Assembly: GCA_023664775.1 (NCBI GenBank)
Contig: JAMPEW010000002.1
Span: 80,027 to 144,026, forward strand
Origin: Clostridium sp.
GTDB lineage: Bacteria; Bacillota; Clostridia; Lachnospirales; Lachnospiraceae
DNA length: 64,000 nucleotides
Reading direction: 5' to 3'
The notes under the pieces were generated by a model, which saw nothing but the letters and a program-made list of their open reading frames with translations, did not search any database and had not been told where the DNA came from. Below are positions 61,499 to 64,000 of the stretch, piece after piece. The first letter of the stretch is position 1, and every line of letters starts with the position of its first letter. A program made the position numbers and the translations under genes.

Positions 61499-62221
61499 CT
61501 ACTGTTCTTTTTCCTCAACATCTTCCCATGCAAATTTTTCACCGCAGAACGGAACAAATAAAAGCTCCGTGTTTCCTATGAGCAGCTTATCATATGCATT
61601 TAGCTTTTCCGTATTCAAAACAACCTCATCATTCACATAGAAAAGCTCCCTCGAATCTCCAGGCTGTGCAAGAAATTCCCTTTTTCTCGGCTCATATAAC
61701 AATATGGCATGTTTTTCCCTCGACACACTTTTATCTCCCGCAAGAACAACGTCCATGCTTGTGGAACGTCCGATAAAATTACGTCCCGATTTAAGTGCAA
61801 AATCCGTTCCTGCATCCTCTCCTGATATACATACAAGCCAGCCGACAACAGGCTCGGTTTTCATATCGTTGGGATAAAATCTCTGTGTTACGCTGTCATC
61901 CTCCTCAATGGGATTAATAGGAAACATATTTCCGGGAACTGTTTTAACAAGACTTTCCACACTCGAAGGAGCAGTATAGCTTTCTGAGGCAGGAATTGTC
62001 TCAGGCATCTGACCCCATGTTCTATCATCACCATACGATGTATTCTCCGTAAATGCCGTAGTTGCAGGTATCGTTACGCCCTGCTGTGTACCTGATTGGG
62101 TAAACTTCATGGTTGCACCCATATCATCATCCCCGCCTGCTGACATTCCCTGACAGTGCGGACAGCTTGCATACTTATCCACATCATAAAAATGTCCGTT
62201 GTCACATCTCTTTAAATTCAT
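61499..62221 (-). CDS. Zinc-ribbon FHA protein
   Basis: This 240-residue protein starts MNLKRCDNGHFYDVDKYASC followed by PHCQGM, a C-x2-N-G-H/C-x2-C zinc ribbon. A low-complexity linker with TMKFTQSGTQQGVT, a Thr-containing possible phosphorylation site, follows. The C-terminal FHA has LKSGRNFIGRSTSMDVVLAG and SREKHAILLYEP; the usual STNG turn is diverged. Such proteins often serve as kinase substrates and adaptors. It lies between the transporter and phosphatase genes. Confidence 0.85.
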   Translation of the reverse strand: MNLKRCDNGHFYDVDKYASCPHCQGMSAGGDDDMGATMKFTQSGTQQGVTIPATTAFTENTSYGDDRTWGQMPETIPASESYTAPSSVESLVKTVPGNMFPINPIEEDDSVTQRFYPNDMKTEPVVGWLVCISGEDAGTDFALKSGRNFIGRSTSMDVVLAGDKSVSREKHAILLYEPRKREFLAQPGDSRELFYVNDEVVLNTEKLNAYDKLLIGNTELLFVPFCGEKFAWEDVEEKEQ

Positions 62222-62260
62222 TATTAAATCCTCCTAGTTTTATTGATATATGATACCGCA

Positions 62261-63115
62261 CTAGTATCTGCTATACTGCATAAGCACCAGTGACGTATTA
62301 TCCTGTACCTTATTTGTTCTTTTTTTCACTATATCCGTCAGTCTTTTTGCTGCCCGCTCCATATCAGGCTCCTCGTACTTAATGATTTCCATAATCTCAT
62401 TATCAGGCAGTCTTTTATAAAGACCATCACTGCAAAGCAGCACAATATCATTTTCCATAAGCAAAAATGGAGTTGCATTTATATCCATAAGCGATACGTT
62501 ACCCACACCAATAAAGCTTATGAGCGCCTCCGCCTGAGCCTCCTCCGCCTTATACTGCTCCTCGGTAATAATTCCTCTTTTCAGCTTATCATTGAGCTTA
62601 AGCCTGTAATTATGCTCTCTGTTTACCGCTATAATATCATCATTTCTTATGATATATATTTTGCTGTCACCAACAGAAAGCCAAAACATTTTATTCTTTT
62701 CTATGGCAACACAAACAACAGTTGTTCCACCGCCTAACGCTTCCCCCTTATCATTTTTCAGATTGCTTACAGCAGCGTCCATTTTTACCGCTTCCTTGTG
62801 GAAGAATACGGGCATATCATCAAAGGAATCCTTTTCAAAGTAATCCTCAGCAAGTATTTTGGTTGCTGTCTGACTGGCAATTTCTCCACCGTTCATTCCT
62901 CCCATGCCGTCACATACTATGGCTATCGCCTTTTCATTATCAACCTGTCCAAAAACGGTGTCCTGCTGATTTTTTCTTGTTCCCAATATGCTGGATATTC
63001 CCATATTAATATGCAATCCTGCTTGTGAACCTCTTTCTAACAGAGCGTCTATATCTATATCCTCATCAAACCTTACCGTAACAATATCTCTTTGCTTTCT
63101 AGCCTCATCGTTCAT
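62261..63115 (-). CDS. PP2C family Ser/Thr phosphatase
   Basis: This 284-residue protein has the PP2C metal motifs: NQQDTVFGQV near residue 48, VCDGMGGMNGGEIAS, LGGGTTVVCVAI and LLCSDGLYKRL, with a final DNTSLVLM. It removes phosphate from Ser/Thr using two metal ions. It starts inside the end of the kinase gene (11-bp overlap), with AGG eight bases before the ATG, so both are translated together. It is the eraser of the marks the kinase writes. Confidence 0.93.
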   Translation of the reverse strand: MNDEARKQRDIVTVRFDEDIDIDALLERGSQAGLHINMGISSILGTRKNQQDTVFGQVDNEKAIAIVCDGMGGMNGGEIASQTATKILAEDYFEKDSFDDMPVFFHKEAVKMDAAVSNLKNDKGEALGGGTTVVCVAIEKNKMFWLSVGDSKIYIIRNDDIIAVNREHNYRLKLNDKLKRGIITEEQYKAEEAQAEALISFIGVGNVSLMDINATPFLLMENDIVLLCSDGLYKRLPDNEIMEIIKYEEPDMERAAKRLTDIVKKRTNKVQDNTSLVLMQYSRY

Positions 63116-64000
63116 AAATAACACCTACCTTCAACATACATCTGTTTCCGCCAAGGAGAACCCTGCTTCCAACCGGCACCTGATAAATATTGTCCTTCAC
63201 AAGCTTTTTACCCTCCACATATGTTCCGTTCGTGGAATGATCTACCATGTAAAACACATTTTCCATCGAATCAAAAAAAATTTCACAATGGCTTTTACTG
63301 ATATACAAGTCCTCCTTAATGACAATGTGTGCCATAGTCTCATTTCTTCCTATTATCACTTTGGTATTTACCGGCAGCTTGTACTTCATACCTGCCTGTC
63401 TGCCGCTTAATACATCTATTACCGGAATCGGTGTCTTAGCCGCCTTTATCTGTACTGTCGTACTTGTCATGGTAGTTTGTAGCCAAGCTTTTCCCTTGTC
63501 ATCCACAGACGGTTTATTTCCATGAGGTAAATTTCTTTCATCCGGCTTTCTTACCTTATAATTAAGCCGCAAATCGTTTAAAAATTCCTGTATCGTCTGT
63601 GTTCTCTCCCGATACCTTAAAGTAAGCGCCTTGTCAACGGCAGCAGATATGTATTCAGGATAACCAAGCTGCTTTAATGTCGCATATCTTACACCCTTTA
63701 CACGATCCATTGCATCAGGCAGCTTTTTACCTGTAAGAATAAAATACATTGTACAGGCAAGTGAATATACATCCGTAAATGTCCCCTGCGGTCCACTTGT
63801 TGAATACTGTTCTAACGGTGCAAAACCTGGTTTTAGCACCACGGAAAGTCTATCCCCATCCGCACGCACAATATTCTTCGCATTTCCAAAATCTATAAGC
63901 TTTACAATTCCCTGATAAGTAATGAATATATTATCCGGACTAATATCTCTATGAAATATATTCATACGGTGAACCTGTACCAATACGTTTCCAACATCAG
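63105..64000 (-). CDS. Ser/Thr protein kinase with C-terminal FHA domain (5' part beyond window)
   Basis: The visible ~298 residues start inside the kinase domain; the frame stays open to the right window edge. The catalytic loop is HRDISPDNIF, the activation-loop start is IDFGNAK, and GTFTDVYSLACTMYFILTG is the later part. The Lys-containing N-lobe is outside the window. After a linker the C-terminal FHA has VIIGRNETMAHIVIKEDLYI, SKSHCEI and DHSTNGTYVEG. It lies first in the visible operon and overlaps the PP2C gene. It should phosphorylate Thr residues read by the FHA proteins downstream. Confidence 0.92.
   Translation of the reverse strand, partial: DVGNVLVQVHRMNIFHRDISPDNIFITYQGIVKLIDFGNAKNIVRADGDRLSVVLKPGFAPLEQYSTSGPQGTFTDVYSLACTMYFILTGKKLPDAMDRVKGVRYATLKQLGYPEYISAAVDKALTLRYRERTQTIQEFLNDLRLNYKVRKPDERNLPHGNKPSVDDKGKAWLQTTMTSTTVQIKAAKTPIPVIDVLSGRQAGMKYKLPVNTKVIIGRNETMAHIVIKEDLYISKSHCEIFFDSMENVFYMVDHSTNGTYVEGKKLVKDNIYQVPVGSRVLLGGNRCMLKVGVIYER

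Overview
The window looks like the chromosome of an anaerobic, spore-forming Firmicute, most likely a Lachnospiraceae member (Clostridia). This is inferred from moderate to low GC, strong AGGAGG-type ribosome binding sites, a SpoIIID remnant, a CspB/CspC-like subtilase, an FprA flavodiiron protein, a DUF4037/DUF4125 protein, and FHA/PP2C/Ser-Thr kinase genes. I saw no rRNA, tRNA, CRISPR array or intact insertion sequence. Species assignment would need a database search.

Left part (1-5.6 kb) is accessory. It holds an RloA/RloB-type defence pair cut by the window edge, a nonsense-broken RNase III remnant, a truncated SpoIIID gene, a Fic protein with five TTAGGC motifs upstream, and an anchored Thr-rich protein carrying a 9-G tract. 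A cold-shock gene with a good promoter and terminator follows. From 5.6 to 13.6 kb come a FapA/DUF342 protein, a subtilase directly downstream of an orphan Card1/Can2-like CARF nuclease, a membrane protein with three FliM-like LSPDEIAALF motifs, a LytTR regulator paired with a FliD-like protein, a Cu/Zn superoxide dismutase and a DUF202 protein.

The middle (13.8-31.5 kb) is mostly core or metabolic: an EAL phosphodiesterase, an RlmI-type methyltransferase coupled to a TPR-DUF4037-DUF4125 protein, an Mrp ATPase, LarE, a LysR regulator with MetY, FprA, an AraC regulator divergent from a MATE exporter, and an SPFH operon. From 31.7 to 35.5 kb lies a very AT-rich EcoRV-like restriction-modification pair, then an AlkA-like/Ogt-like alkylation repair pair and a sugar acetyltransferase.

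From 35.7 to 47.3 kb the theme is the cell surface: a sortase-anchored leucine-rich repeat protein, an asparaginase-like gene with a large nested inverted-repeat leader, and a Dlt-like operon. The Dlt-like operon has an AMP ligase, a LysA/BtrK-type PLP decarboxylase, a carrier protein, an MBOAT acyltransferase and an SGNH protein. Four exact 11-bp direct repeats, as expected for an OmpR/PhoP-type regulator, sit just upstream of its likely -10. A BspA-type repeat protein and a second MATE exporter follow.

The right part (47.6-64 kb) has two unknown proteins, a serine recombinase scar, RhuM, a tyrosine phosphatase, an isolated YlmH, CorA and an Rpn-type nuclease. It ends in a long FHA-rich signalling operon. 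That operon, read right to left, encodes a Ser/Thr kinase with FHA, a PP2C phosphatase, a zinc-ribbon FHA protein, a double-FHA ABCG-type transporter and three FHA membrane proteins. The kinase and phosphatase probably write and erase phosphothreonine marks read by the FHA array. The two least conventional systems here are the decarboxylase-containing Dlt-like operon and this FHA operon.
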